From NCBI GenBank assembly GCA_030248215.1, contig JASANG010001564.1:124001-188000 (forward strand): 64,000 nucleotides of DNA, written 5' to 3'. This stretch comes from Enoplolaimus lenunculus (Eukaryota > Nematoda > Enoplea > Enoplida > Thoracostomopsidae). Below, in pieces: positions 42,035 through 54,877 of the stretch; positions within the stretch are counted from its first letter, which is position 1; the number at the start of each line of letters is the position of its first letter. A model generated the notes under the pieces. The model was not told where the DNA came from and searched no databases. It saw nothing but the letters and a program-made list of their open reading frames with translations. The position numbers were made by a program, and so were the translations under genes.

Positions 42035-42419
42035 TTGTAATGACGCGAATAGAGGTTGCTGATATTATTTGCCTCTTCAGAGGGTACCCCTGTTATTCGG
42101 TTACGGACTGATATTTATGTGTAACCCGCCGTTCGATATCGATATATATCCCGTATTGCAACTATCCGTTGGTTGAATTAAATGTTTTTGTGCTGTGTCA
42201 ATAGCTTGAGCGATAATGCAAAAGTTTCGAACTCAACTTTTTTTGCGCCTGGAGTTATTTATACGCTACAATTATGGATAATTGTCATTTATGGAGTCTA
42301 ATTAGTATTTATGGATTCTACCCGCTTACGAACTCTTATTACGGATACTGACTCCTATTGATTATGACTCAAAATGGGGATCCCCTTTTATTACCCCCCT
42401 ATTGTTCGAGTCACTACAG
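42035..42419. mobile_element. TACTGTAGTGACC family element (reversed)
   Basis: Left TTGTAATGACGCGAATAG, right in reverse CTGTAGTGACTCGAACAAT, TA on both sides. Contains TGTTATTCGGTTACGGACTG and GGCGCCTGGAG-type body seen in the other copies in opposite orientation. Confidence 0.7.
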
Positions 42420-42931
42420 TATCCGTAAAGCTCATCGAAAACAATATTGTTGAGCATAAGCTAATACCTAGTATAACGACTTTAACTTGGCAATGTTGTT
42501 TGGTTAAGTATTTGCTCAATCAACACGAAGCCTTGTCATAAAGATGATCCTTAGGCGCCGAATAACTATAAATTCAGCAAAGTTTACAAGTGACAGCGTC
42601 TTGTCGATTGAAGTTTTGAAGTGATCATATGTATGCGGGAAATGAAATAATTCGTGACATATTTCGATCAATAATTTTAAGAAAATCAGCAAGCATTCGA
42701 CTGGTTTGGGCTTTGTTTAATACATACAAGCTTTCTGAGTAAATTTGATCAGGTACAAACAGATATGAGACGGAGAAAGGGTGGGAGAGACGGAGTACCT
42801 AATGCGAGAAATTCCCGTATATAGCTGACAGTGCGTAATTTTGTATACGGTTCAAAAGTAAGCAGTTGTGTTCTAGAGGTCAAAAAATTTCGCACTAGTC
42901 ATGTTTGTTCAAAAAATTATACTTACAGTTA

Positions 42932-43121
42932 GGGCGGCGCTATACTTGTCATAACATACGGTATCATAAAGTGAAATGGTCACATGCGATACCACATCGT
43001 GACGTACGGTTACGCACGTCGACGGACGGCGACGGACGGCGTTAAACGGTGATGGACGGCACCAGACGGTAACGGACGGCGACGGACGGCGCCGGATTTC
43101 ATCAAAAGTACGCCGCCTACC
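42932..43121. mobile_element. Fold-back MITE, GGCGCC/GTGACGG family (copy C)
   Basis: Ends GGGCGGCGCTATACTT and, reversed, GGTAGGCGGCGTACTTTT, flanked by TTA and TAA. The interior right half is GACGGACGGCGACGGACGGC. Confidence 0.7.
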
Positions 43122-43819
43122 TAAATATACTGGAAAAAATTTTACTTCGGACCTGTATAGCCAAAACAGTCCCGCTGACAGTAAGTTTTTAACGTTTGCT
43201 TCCCCTGGAAAAAAATTTAATTTTCCTTATTGTTTCGAACACATTCTCCTGTACCCGCAGCATACCTGTGTTTACGTTTACATCTGAACTTCTATCCTCA
43301 TTATCACAAAGTTTTATACTTTCCGGTTTCAACAAATCCCGATTTCCGGTTTCCAACTCATTGAAATTGGATACTTTAAACTTTAGCTAACTAATCACTA
43401 CTGGCAGATCCACAAATTTTGAACCAGGGAACCGCGTGATATGAATATAATAGTGAAAAAAGGGGTTGGCGATCAAAGCGAGCGAGAAGCCAAACGCAAT
43501 TGTTAGTACAATACGTCTTATTTATGCAAAATTTAGCTATGATACCTGTTGGCGTGACTTGGCTAGCCCCACCTTGGAGTCACGAATGCTAATCTGAACT
43601 GCTAGCTAAATCTAGGTCAAAATTTGCAATTTGAATTTTAAAACTTTATAGACAGTTTAGTACCAGCTTGCGCAACTGTGGTATCTTGCGTTTATATCAC
43701 AAATGATTAATATTCTTCAAGCTTCGTTTAGAAGCATAAAGTTTCATGATTTGAAACCAGAATGTGCGTACCAACAGTGCCCGATGCCTATTTTAAAACG
43801 ATTTGCTTTTTAAAGCAAA

Positions 43820-43985
43820 GTCATGCCCACCACCGGTGAACGGCCAGGAATTGCGCAGCGTTTCTAGAAAATTTTTGCCTTCCCAAATAAAACTTTTGAC
43901 TCCGTTTGCAAACCATTTAAAATCCCATTCATGCCCCTTCCAAAAATTTTGCAAGCCTCTCAGAATACTTTGCTGGCTACCATAA
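43820..43985. mobile_element. Degraded copy, GTAGCCAAGAGG family
   Basis: TTCTAGAAAATTTTTGCCTT, then TTCATGCCCCTTCCAAAAAT and TTTGCTGGCTACC match the body and right end of the family. Confidence 0.45.
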
Positions 43986-43999
43986 AACGGTATGATTTT

Positions 44000-46200
44000 T
44001 ATGCTAAAATCTTTATATATTGGCTCGTATACCTTGTCACCTTTAGTTAATAATGCTTATAGTCTGATTCAAAGTGAAAACTCACGTTAGCGACCCCCCT
44101 CAACAGAGATCCAATCTAAAATTTTGTATTAAGAGTTAGCACTGAATTTGCATGTAGCTTATCGTTCGCGTTAATTTTTTCATTGTTGTCTTTTGCGAGA
44201 CCTGCGGTCAGAAAATTATAGGTCTACCAACGGCTTGATTTTACTATTACACAGGATTTTTAGTATGCTCAGTTGGCAAAGGTGAGGCAAAAAGTTCGTG
44301 GCTGTACAGGTAGTAGACCGCATATTAGCATCTATGACCTCAATTCGTTTTTCCACGTCCCATGTTACCAAAATACTTCGTTTTTAACGTTAAGGGCACA
44401 ACAATGCGTGTTTTTGCTTAACACCAAGCGAGGGTCCAGACTATTTCACTCACATATTACGCGTCAACAGGTATAATATCGATGTTTACAGAGTCATGTG
44501 TTAAGAAATTTAGCAACAAATCTGGTTAATGCATTGCCAGGGCAGCAACTTTATTCTGACAACAGTAAAAGTATTCTTCGTTAACAAGTTTGTTTTTAAC
44601 CCCTGCAATACATCTTCTTGACTCCAACAATTCGTCGTTGCGATCAGTAGGTTATGCACTGCTTTAAGTCCAGTCAAGCGACCTCAAATTTGTCTACGAC
44701 AAACTTCTCGTAGTTAAAAGTATGTTTAAACAGTATTTGAATTTCAGTAGTTTTTGAAAACCGCAAGCGCAGAAGTAAAAACGACCTCGCCAGAGGCCGA
44801 GCAAAAAAATTTTAAACGGGGGAGAATTCAAAAAAGTTCCTGCAAATCTGCTCGGCGTGTGGCTGGTCTAAAATTTTCTCATGGGGGGTATAATATAATA
44901 GTTATGAATAACCTCGCGAGCGGAATGAACGAGAATCTATTGGCAATTTTAGTACATATTAAATCTAAATTTTAATGTATAATTTTTCCATTTGTATCAG
45001 GCTCGTCGGGCATCCGGTCCCAGGAAGAGTCAAACCAGATTTAAACCATGAAAAAACTGGCAAGCGAAACCAGCGATAATATTCAGCGTATATTTGTGTT
45101 AAATGCATTCAATCCGAACACGAAAATTTAGTTTATGCCTGTCAGGTTTTAGTTTTAGTAATACATAACAATCATACGTCTAAGAAACCTGGAAGCCGTA
45201 CTGAAGTGCCACGGTAAACTTAGTATCGCGGCCGAAGCGAGTAAAGAGCAAGCTACATAGGCCAATTGAAATTCGGTAACTTTGTTGTATAAGCCGTCGA
45301 ATTATTTTTCAGAGTTGCAACTTCAAAGGCTGGACAAATATCCCTCCTATCCCCTCATGGTCGGTCCTTATAAGCTTTACATTCTGGTTTATTTCAAGGC
45401 AATAATAAATTATTTCCTGTGGGTGGTTTTTAGTTCTTAAAATAAGCGAGCAAACCTAATCAAGCGGGTCGAAAAGTTTTTTCGGTCAAATGTAACCTTT
45501 TACAGTATCATTCGTTTAAATATTTGCTCTCGGTTCATTACCATACCGCATACGCCCTGAGTACACTGTTTTCTATCCAGGTGTTTAGCCCCCCCCCGCA
45601 CTAATGTTAATTTGATAATTGGCAATAGTTACTCCCACGCTAAAGTCTATTATTGCTCCAAGCCTAAGATTGTGTTACAACTGAGGCTCAGGTATATGTT
45701 TAGGCTAACCCTGAGTCTAAACGTAAACCTCAGGATATAGCATATTTTATTAATACATTTGAGAGGCACAGTAAATAAGTACCTTTTCTACACTGTGTGC
45801 AAACAGTTGCATTGGTTTGGTTTAAAAAGTATCTGTCCACTCACGAAGAAAATGAATGACCAAACTTTAATTTGCACTGAAAGTTTACGCATTAGTTTCC
45901 GCAGTATTGAAAGCGATCAGCGTTACATTTTGGCGCGTTCATTGGTCAAAGCATATTCCTAAGCCTATGCCTAAGCCTGTGTTAATATTATCGAACGTGT
46001 ATAGCTGATATCTCCGATTGATGATAGGGCGTGGTACTTTTGAAGGAATCAGTCGCAAGCTTCAGAATTTAGCTCGTTAACTGCATATTCATTTTATCCG
46101 GATACTATGTTGAATTACACAGCTGCAGCTGTAATTTAAACTCGATGGTTTGAGGCCCTGATACTAGCTGGCAATACGTGCTGTACACAGTTGAGAATTC
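44000..46200. other. Intergenic stretch, nothing recognised
   Basis: Sequence of ordinary base composition with short C-runs (45,590) and scattered CCTAAGCCT motifs (45,655-45,985). No coding frame or structured repeat that I can support. Confidence 0.45.
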
Positions 46201-46219
46201 AGCACATCGATAAGTTTAA

Positions 46220-46393
46220 GGGGAGCGCTATACTTTTAATGACGTCTGGCGTCGCCCGCCACCGTGCGTCACCACGCGGTATCAGACTCGAATTACTCAC
46301 GTATGATACCGTATGGTGACGGACGGCGTCGAACGGTGCCGGACGGTGACGGACGCTAGGGACAGGGCCGAATGGCAAGTATGGTGCCACCAT
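46220..46393. mobile_element. Fold-back MITE, GGCGCC/GTGACGG family (copy D)
   Basis: Left GGGGAGCGCTATACTT, right in reverse ATGGTGGCACCATACTTG, flanked by TAA at 46,217-46,219 and 46,394-46,396. Contains CGTATGGTGACGGACGGC. Confidence 0.7.
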
Positions 46394-46929
46394 TAAACTA
46401 AACCTCCACGTAAACTTAAAAGTGTAAAGATTAGTTTCAAGCGTAAGGCTACTCAATTGCTGTCGTACGGCAAAACGGGGCGCACATAAAAGTATTAACA
46501 TGGGTCACAATATCCGGTAAAATATTTTGACAAATGTCGGGGTTTGATAATAAAAGAGTTTCGCGGTTCAAAAATAAATTTAATTTTGCTATTGTCAAAC
46601 CCGCACGCAAACCTTAGATTTTATACTATAATTAACAGACACAACAACCAAACTTTGAAATAGAATTGTGATTAAAATATAGGGATTGGTAATTAATCAA
46701 GCAATAACATGACATTGCAGCTGACCAAATAAATCTTTTTGTAATTGAGCCTTGTCGAATCTACTGGGGTTCATTGAGTGCCCGAGAATCTGCCTTTCAT
46801 ATAAACAAAATTTTTTCAAATTATAAAGTCTAAAACTGCATAGTGAGGACTCTTAGCGTTGGACATTGGTATTCATTCAATACTTATATTCTTATATTTA
46901 ATATTTCTCGCATTTTTTGGGTCAATGAA

Positions 46930-47093
46930 TGGAACAGGACCGTAACAGTTGTAATAGCACATTCCTAAAGTTTAAGCCTAAGCCTAAGCCCACGCGTAGC
47001 TTAAGACCTAAGCAAAAAATAGTCTAAAGCTTAAGTTTACTCCATTGCAATCTCATAGAAAAACGGTCCGCCCGTGATCTTCAGACGTGCCCG
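46930..47093. mobile_element. TTAGGC-bearing hAT-like MITE, degraded
   Basis: TTTAAGCCTAAGCCTAAGCC, AAAAAATAGTCTAAAGCTTA and CAATCTCATAGAAAAACGGT are in family order. Only the right part of the terminal repeat is recognisable. Confidence 0.5.
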
Positions 47094-50000
47094 GCAAAAT
47101 TTTTCGCAATTCGTATCTGGCCTCAGTCAAAAATTGCCGATTGAATTGTACAAGCATGATCAAATGAAAAAATCTTAATAGAGGTACTGTAGCTGTAAAT
47201 TTCCAATTTTTACCCAAATTTCTGAAAGAAATTGGTAAGGTCCCTCAACCATATAAACTTAGCGTTTTGTGTCGACCTATAAATTTATCAAAATTTCGCC
47301 TGATGCGCTATTTGCATTTCACCTGTGTGTAACAAGAATAAAGGCAACTATAAGTTTCTAAGAAGTTTGACTTTTCTGCGAACGCGTTTGCTTTCCCAAC
47401 AGGCGTATTAAAATAGGTTCTAGTCGATTGCACTCTAACATTTTGTACCATTTTCAACGTTCGAGCAAAATTTCTTCCTTGAAAATTATAAAAGTGTAGC
47501 CGCACCTTTGAGTGCTGCATTTCCATTAATGTAGCTATTGTGTCATAAATAGTGCATATCTGTTGCTTTATTATCAACAATGCTTTAATAAGGGATATAA
47601 TTTCAATTCTAATATTTTCGACAAGTTTTTTGTTCGGTTCGCTCATGAGATTGTTTTCAAAATTGTATTTTTATAAAATTTTTTGCTAAATATGTATTTG
47701 TCTGCTCATTCTCTATTATTTCATTGTTTTTATGCGATTTACTGTGTTTTTGTGAAATTATTTCTATTTACGTTTCCAAAAAACATCGCCGCACCACCAA
47801 TTCCGTGATTTCATGCTCTTACATACCTAAACTCTCTAACGACCACTTTTGGTGCCGGCCTCATTTTCACCACTTCACTGTTTATGTCGGCCCACCCCGA
47901 CAGAAATTCCTGGATCCGCCACTGGGTATAGACTTGTTGAACGCTTAAACCAGGAAATTGTTTAGGTTCTTAAATCCAGCAGGATATTTGAACGTTCTCT
48001 GCTTTTTTATTATCTGAAAAAATTTCGGAGATATATCTTCCTCGCCATGTGTATACGCCACTATACTCATTCATTTATAGTAATATCCGTAGTTGCCAAG
48101 CCAAAGACAGGATAATGATTTGTGTAAAAGGTATTTATCTTTGTTCTAGGACAGAACCTCGGGACAGAGTTTTGGTAAAAGTCGTCGTTTGACGCGAGAG
48201 CGCACCAAAAAGGGGGGAATGGATCGCCCGCCGATTTGCAAAACCGGAACGTTTCATGACGATTTAACGCTAAAATTGCGTTTGGCTTTCTTCCGAAATT
48301 ATATATTGTACGCCGGTTAGCGTCCTCGTTATAGAATCCGCTGCTTTGCCCCTGGTACGCGGTCGAATATTTAGGTTACCTTTTGAACCAACTTGAGCTC
48401 CGGTATAGGTTTTCTGATATATCTATGTTTGGACTAATTATCTAACCATAATTTCAAATATTCGTTAGTTTAATTATTAACGTTGAGGGTAAATCTGAAA
48501 CCAACGTTGACGTATATCAGGTTCGAGTATATATTCCACTTGCAAAGGCGGATAAGTCCTGTTCGTCAGCTCATAACATAAGATTAATATATTTAGCTTG
48601 TATTCTTATAATATATAATAAGCTTTATGTTGGTAGGATTAAAGTTAATGATTTTGAAAACTACGCTTTGATGTGTAAAGAATCAATACTGCTGGAAATC
48701 TGCACTAAATTAAAATTTTAATATCAGTAACCCGTCAGTATAAAGTATAATTATAAACAATTATAATGTGAACGGGGGGTGTGACTGGATCTCCCCCATT
48801 CATACCATTCTGATATAATAATTGTCACAATGCAGCGTTCTCTAAAGCTGTCGAAACGATTAAATTTTAAATTTAAGGAAGTTCAAGTTTCGTGCTTCAT
48901 TTTGACGTTGAATTGTAGTTTGAAATGTATTGTTTCGCTTTAACTTTGGCCACGACCAGGGACATATAAAACACAAGAGACAGAGGGAATAAATCTCCTC
49001 TCGACATTTTTGGAGAGATTTAGAAAAACACTTTTGTGTTTCAAATAACTTTCTAGATTACCCAAACTGAAATCGTGACTACGCTCCAGACTAGAACTAG
49101 TAGACCCTTTTACAGTTTTAATCATAGTTTTTTCAATTTTCCAGTGGTGGCGAAAATTTTTTCCAGTTTTGATTTTTTAAGTTCTTCCAGGCTGTTTTGC
49201 GAAACTGAATTTGGGTACCGAAATTGAACACGTCTTCACAAAAATTTACAACATCACAATACAACGGGAACTAGGTGAATTAAATTTCTAGATCACAATT
49301 GTATTTGGGTTTACAACGTAAGATCCGAAATAATTTTTCTTTGTACCACTTTTTGCTTTACTTGTGAGATTAAATTTTACCAGAGTCCAGAGTTTATACA
49401 GATAGTAAACATAACGGAAACGGATATCAGGTTATACACTGGCTGGATTTTACGGATCTATTGTAACCTTCAGCAGTAAATATTTTAAAATCCTCCAGCC
49501 CCGTACTGTATTTAAAAATTATGAAATTTTTCATAGACACTTATTGTTGGTTTTAAAAAACGTAAAAATAGTTGTTTTTCAACTGCTTTTGAACACAATA
49601 ATAAAAGTCTTAGTGATTTACTGTTTACTTTTACAGTAAAATTTTAAGAACCTTTCAGATTAAAGCGTTTCTTTAAGCCAAATACACATTTGGATTTCCG
49701 TTTTTGATCTGATTTGATGAAAGTCCGAAATAATTGTGTTATTCCAACTACTTTTGAGCTGTGTGATTAAAATTAACCAGTCAAATGCCATACTCTACCA
49801 TGTGTACGTTGTAAAAAAACCTCAATCCCGGTATGTGTGTTACCAAGAATTCTTTAGTTTAGTTTGAGTAATAATTAGGTTTCATGCTGATTTTGTCTTC
49901 CTAATATTGTCTGGTAACGGGGTTTATCATGGTTGCTGCCTAATGCGTAATTATAATTGAATTTATAACTTTGACCTGCTCAGCGTGTTTATCTTCTCTC

Positions 50001-50381
50001 AGTAAGACCCGTTGTCTATTAAAGGTTTATATAGGCTGGACCTGTCGAAACAAGGTGTACTGGCGAATAGATATGATTTTAACATGGTTAGGATGAAACT
50101 TGAAATTCTTTGCTGTTCTTATCACTAAATAATAGGATTAGGTTTACATGTATGCCTGATTGTTGTCTTAATAGCATCTATCATCAGCTGTCGAGTTTCG
50201 TTTTAGTAAACCGTTTCTGATCAATGTTCTGTCAGTGCCTAACATTTTTTCGGTTGCCCAAATGTATTGGGATAATATATTTTCTAGTTTTTTTTTACTT
50301 TTATCAGATATTTGAAAACTCTGCAGCAGGGGCCAGTCACCCCAAACACAGTACATCTATTAAGAACCGAAAATCTTAATA
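47094..50381. other. Intergenic stretch, mostly unrecognised
   Basis: Contains the right end of a CAGTGGCGGATCCAGG-type hAT element ending at about 47,923 and a GGAAACGG fragment at 49,400-49,440. A minus-strand open frame of 112 codons (47,646-47,308) has no family I recognise and no supporting splice or neighbour evidence. Confidence 0.45.
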
Positions 50382-50389
50382 AAGTCACT

Positions 50390-50565
50390 GGCCCATGTAT
50401 AGAACATGGCCGGATCGTTTTCCGGAGGGGCTATAATAGAAGCTTTAGACTATTTTTTTTGCTTAGGCTTAGGCTTAGGAACAGGCTCATCCATACTCTT
50501 AGGCTTAGGCTTAGGCTTATGAATATGCTCATATTACTGTTTCGGCCGTGTTCTACAAATGGGCC
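50390..50565. mobile_element. TTAGGC-bearing hAT-like MITE, 7/8 TSD
   Basis: Left GGCCCATGTATAGAACATGG; right in reverse GGCCCATTTGTAGAACACGG, an excellent inverted repeat. Interior TTAGGCTTAGGCTTAGG, twice. Flanks AAGTCACT and AAATCACT differ at one base. Confidence 0.8.
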
Positions 50566-50573
50566 AAATCACT

Positions 50574-53536
50574 TTGACTATCAGAAAACCTTGAACCGCG
50601 AGTATTGTTACGATTATGAATAAAGTTAACAAAAAGTTGCGGACTTTAACACTTAGGTCAACTCACGTCATTTTGTATTTTGTACGCTAGCTAAGTATTT
50701 TAATTGTGTTCCACCTCTTCGTAATTCAAACGCTTTGTCAATGTCTCTGAAAAACATTTCAATGCTTCCAAGTATTCTGAACATATTTAGTTTATTTGAT
50801 TCTAAATACTTTTTTTATATTCGTATCTAAAATTTCAACAAAATAGGCACCACTGGCAAAACTTACGGCCACGTTGCAAACGGCATATTTTAAAACGGAT
50901 TCCAAGCCCAAATAAAATCATTTTAGATGTGACGAGCAAACTTCAGAAATCGAATATTGCACCAAAAGTCAACACTTTTAGTTGCGAGCCCGACTTGCGT
51001 CATTACTATATTCTTCACTAGCTAAGTATTTATACCTTGTTGATAGTTCTTTCAGTAGCTAAAGACTGAAATTTGATGCTCATCCGGTCTAATGCGTTTC
51101 TTTTGCTCTCATTTCAGCACAAACCGTTCCGGAGATTGTATTTTTAGAATTTCTTATCCAACTCAAAATTATTGGTACTACTGTATGGTAACAGCAGCGG
51201 CTTTGTAGCGTAAGTACCTATTTTGCAGTATTGACGCCCTTTAAGGATATGTAGTTTTCTAGTCGATGTTCAATTTTTTTGTTTGTTTTTGAAACGTGAA
51301 ATTGCGGTGACTCAATAAAACGAAAAATCTGTGGGTTATAGGATTTCTACACCAATCCGTTGACGTAAAAAAATAAGCGTGGCTTTCAAATAGTCAATGA
51401 TGGGGCCGGGTTATATCAAAATATCTGAACCAATTTATATTGCCAGGTCAGTGTTGGCTTAGATTTACGCATCTGTCTAAGCCACCAGATCGGTGTCCAG
51501 ACTTGTTTTATACATGGGTCCAAATTTTGATTTAGCAACTCGTTTTGGGGGAACGAAGCCTGTGCACCATATATTTCAGAAAGTCAGAAAATCATTTGTT
51601 CAAATAGGTTTTGGGTGCATTCATTGAATATTAGACTAAAATGCATGTTTTCTAACCAAAATCGCTTCGAACACGGCATCACGACAATTTGTCGCCCTAC
51701 AACTCGTCGCTGAACAACTTATAATCCGAAACTTCAACCGACTCGACAATTCGTCGTCCATCATTATGCTTATTAGGCTTATTCTCAAGATTACGCTTTT
51801 TATTATGCTTAGATTTATTCATAGGCTTTAGGACATTGTTGGTCACAAGTTGTCGGAAGACGAATATATCGCAGGTTATTCTAGCACAGCACGTGATCTT
51901 TACCAGTCTCTAGAATTTACCCCACTGCACCTTAGATGACAACAAGCTTTCTAGCTCGCTACGGCCGCACTCAAGACTGTTTACTTGATGTTATATATTC
52001 TCCCGAAATAAAATCTTGGCTATTGGCCGCTACGCTGTTTGTTTATAAATTGCTATTTCTAAATCTCGTGGGAACAATTTGAATTAGCACGGTTCGATCA
52101 CTTGGATGTTTACGTACTTGTAGTTGAGCTTCAAATAGAACATTTAGTTGTTTCTAACGCTAATTCTTAGATCTTAATAAGCTGGAAGTAGGAACAACAG
52201 TATAATTCGTTGGCATAAGAATAACGCATTGCGAAGCGTTTTCGAAAAGTAGATTTGTGTCGATGTATGTTGATGCTCACAAATATTAGTCAGCCGGCTT
52301 TGCGCAAAGCACAATAGTTTACGAACCCGCAACAATCTGCATTCAAATTTTCTTTCCACCAAACAATCACAATTATGTTTTAATAAAATATTGTAAACAA
52401 AGTAATGCTGAAAAGTAACCCAAAATGCGCATGTGGGGCGGGCATTCAAGCTTTAGTTATATAGATTTACTCTCTATTAGTACTTCTGTTAGTCACATAA
52501 TTTATTACGAAATGAATTAACAAACTAATTTCTTTCACTGTTTATTAGCTCAAAATTAAGCGAAAGTTAATAAAATTTCGTTAAGGGTTTTACCGAATAC
52601 ATAAGATCCTTTAGTAAAACACCAGTCAAGTCTATTAGAGCTTTACCGGGGCAATAGCGGTAACTTCGATTAATCATCTAAATTTTTCAAATTCTTCAAT
52701 TCATGACTCAATGATTTCTGTTTGCAAGCGAATTGTTTTCGTAAATATAGTAATTGACGCAGATGGTGGGGATTGTTGCAATTCCCACAGTTAAAATGCT
52801 TTTGGTTGCTTATGAATGGCTTAATTTCAACGTATCAGCTCATCATGCAATATTATCTTCCGGGTTTTGATACTTCATTCAGAAAGAACCAACGAAATTG
52901 TTTACTTAAGAAATTCGATTTATCCCAAACAGAATTCAAATTAGAATCGGGTATGTTAAACGTTAGGTGTGTGTGAGAAATATTTGGTGTGCATTGTCGG
53001 TTCTTGTCTAAGATAGACGCAATATTGTGTATCTAATATTTATACAATTTCTAAGAAATCTAACACTGAGGAGATTGCTGTTGATATTCTTAAGCATAAC
53101 TAAACAGAAGTTATTTTATCCAAATTTTAGGCTGCGTTTGGTGTAGACCATACAAAACAGTAGCCCCTAAGAGATCCCAACACATTGTTAGTAATGGCAT
53201 GCGAGAAATTGACATTAGGCGCAGGCGGAGTTAAACGTAGTCCTGGAGGCTACACTTTTTCCATTGGGTCCTCAAAACATTGGTTAGGCTTGGCTGAACC
53301 CCACAGCCTTTTCACTACGAGCCTGCAATATAATGGTTAGGCTTACGTTTAGGCAATCTTTAAATATCACCATTTTTGTAGAATCATTGTATAGCATTAA
53401 TGTATTAGGTTTTTGATTTATCGGAGGTGTACGGTACATAAAAATAAACATAAATGTTATTGGTTTCTAAGATCAAATTAACAAATCGTAAAAGATAGTT
53501 AGATAAAGAGGCATCCTTACATTACAGAACTGAATA
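50574..53536. other. Intergenic stretch, nothing recognised
   Basis: AT-rich DNA with single TAGGCTTA motifs (51,760-51,830) and no coding frame, tandem array or paired ends that I can support. Confidence 0.45.
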
Positions 53537-53879
53537 CTGTAGTGAATCGAATAACAAGAGGGCCTGATATTTGTTTTACCTTGTTAGAGTGTACCATGCT
53601 GTTTTTCGGTTACGGACTGTTATTTATTTTTAAATCATCCAATGTTAGTTGGACCCAATACCCTTCCTTTTGTATTTGTTCTCTTGGACAAAACTGACTT
53701 GTTCCGAAGCATTTTTGCTGTAACCGTATATTGGTTGGTTGAGTGTCTGTTACATATTTGAGTAGTCTATGTCGTTCTTTGGCTTTGATCTGTTTATGTA
53801 GTCTAATTAGCACAGCTGAACTCTATCCACTAACGGACTCTAACTAGGAATACAGACTCTGTTACTGAGGTCGTTACAA
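53537..53879. mobile_element. TACTGTAGTGACC family element, diverged
   Basis: Left CTGTAGTGAATCGAATAAC, right in reverse TTGTAACGACCTCAGTAAC, TA on both sides. Interior TTCGGTTACGGACTGTTAT and CACTAACGGACTCTAACTAG as in the other copies. Confidence 0.65.
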
Positions 53880-54325
53880 TACGGATTTTGTATAAATAAC
53901 TCTTAATCCATAACTAAGTTTCATGTATATGCAATATCTGCAAGCGAAGCTTTAAATTTATATTTCATATTACTTGCGGTTGTATTTCATGCTGGATACT
54001 GTGCAATAATAGCAACCAAACGGATTAATACACATTCAACGTCGGGGCTAAGCCTTCGGAAGAATTTGGAAAAATTTATTCAGCGCAAAAACGAAAATCT
54101 ATGTTTATATGCCAAATAAAAGCTGTACGAAACCTACTTAAAACTAACAATCGCAAACAGTGAAACTTCCTCATTTTCTATGTACTTTCACAATCAGCGG
54201 GCATAAAATCCAACCCAGTTAGCTACATGTAATTTTCCCACGTTTTAGCGCCAAAATGCGTGATCACCAAGCGGATACCGGTAGCTAGTAATCGCTTTTT
54301 TCCCTCGCTTATCTGACGTTCAAAA
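53880..54325 (+). promoter_or_regulatory. Upstream region of the stomatin gene
   Basis: The promoter should lie here by position. I see no firm TATA box, initiator or CpG-rich block, so this marks location only. Confidence 0.3.
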
Positions 54326-54877
54326 ATGGCGCTTTCAAGTCCCAAAAAGCCGTCACACGATTGTTTCGTATCTCCGCCAGACGATGTATTAACAAATTTC
54401 TGTTCGGCAATCTTTTTCTCAGTATCGTGGCTACTTGTGATTGTATTTTCACCGTTTTCGCTTGTATTTTGCCTCAAAGTTGTCAAAGAATATGAGCGCG
54501 CTGTAATATTTCGGCTTGGTCGACTGTTGCCTGGAGGTGCGCGCGGTCCTGGCCTATTTTTCGTCCTACCGTGCATTGACAATATCCGCAGGGTTGACCT
54601 GCGGGTCGTTTCGTTTGATGTGCCGCCCCAAGAAATCCTGTCCAAAGACTCAGTCACTGTCAGTGTAGACGGTGTTGTGTACTTTCGAATTCAAAATCCA
54701 GTTGTATCGGTCACTAATGTTAACGATGCATTCTATTCCACTAAGCTTCTAGCACAAACCACCCTACGCAATATTTTGGGCACAAACACTTTGGCAGAAA
54801 TGTTATGCGAACGAGAAACTATTGCTCAGGTGATGAAATCGATCCTCGATGAAGCTACGGAACCATGGGGCGTTAAG
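54326..54877 (+). CDS. STOM: Stomatin exon 1
   Basis: 184 codons from the ATG to [10 protein letters not shown], phase 0, donor GTAAAA. It carries the cytosolic N-terminus, the membrane hairpin and the first two-thirds of the band-7 domain. An open frame on the opposite strand here is a shadow. Confidence 0.95.

Noticed and set aside
47308-47646. 112-codon minus-strand open frame in intergenic DNA
   Set aside because: Its composition is not absurd for a protein, but no motif, splice site context or neighbour supports it.
27015-54325. LTR element, provirus or other capsid-bearing element in the intergenic block
   Set aside because: No long terminal direct repeats and no recognisable polymerase or capsid-type frames were seen; the repeats are all short, non-coding DNA-transposon types.
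54223-54657. 144-codon open frame on the minus strand over stomatin exon 1
   Set aside because: It is antisense to a strongly conserved coding exon and its translation is low-complexity, rich in Ser, Arg and Thr, with no family features.
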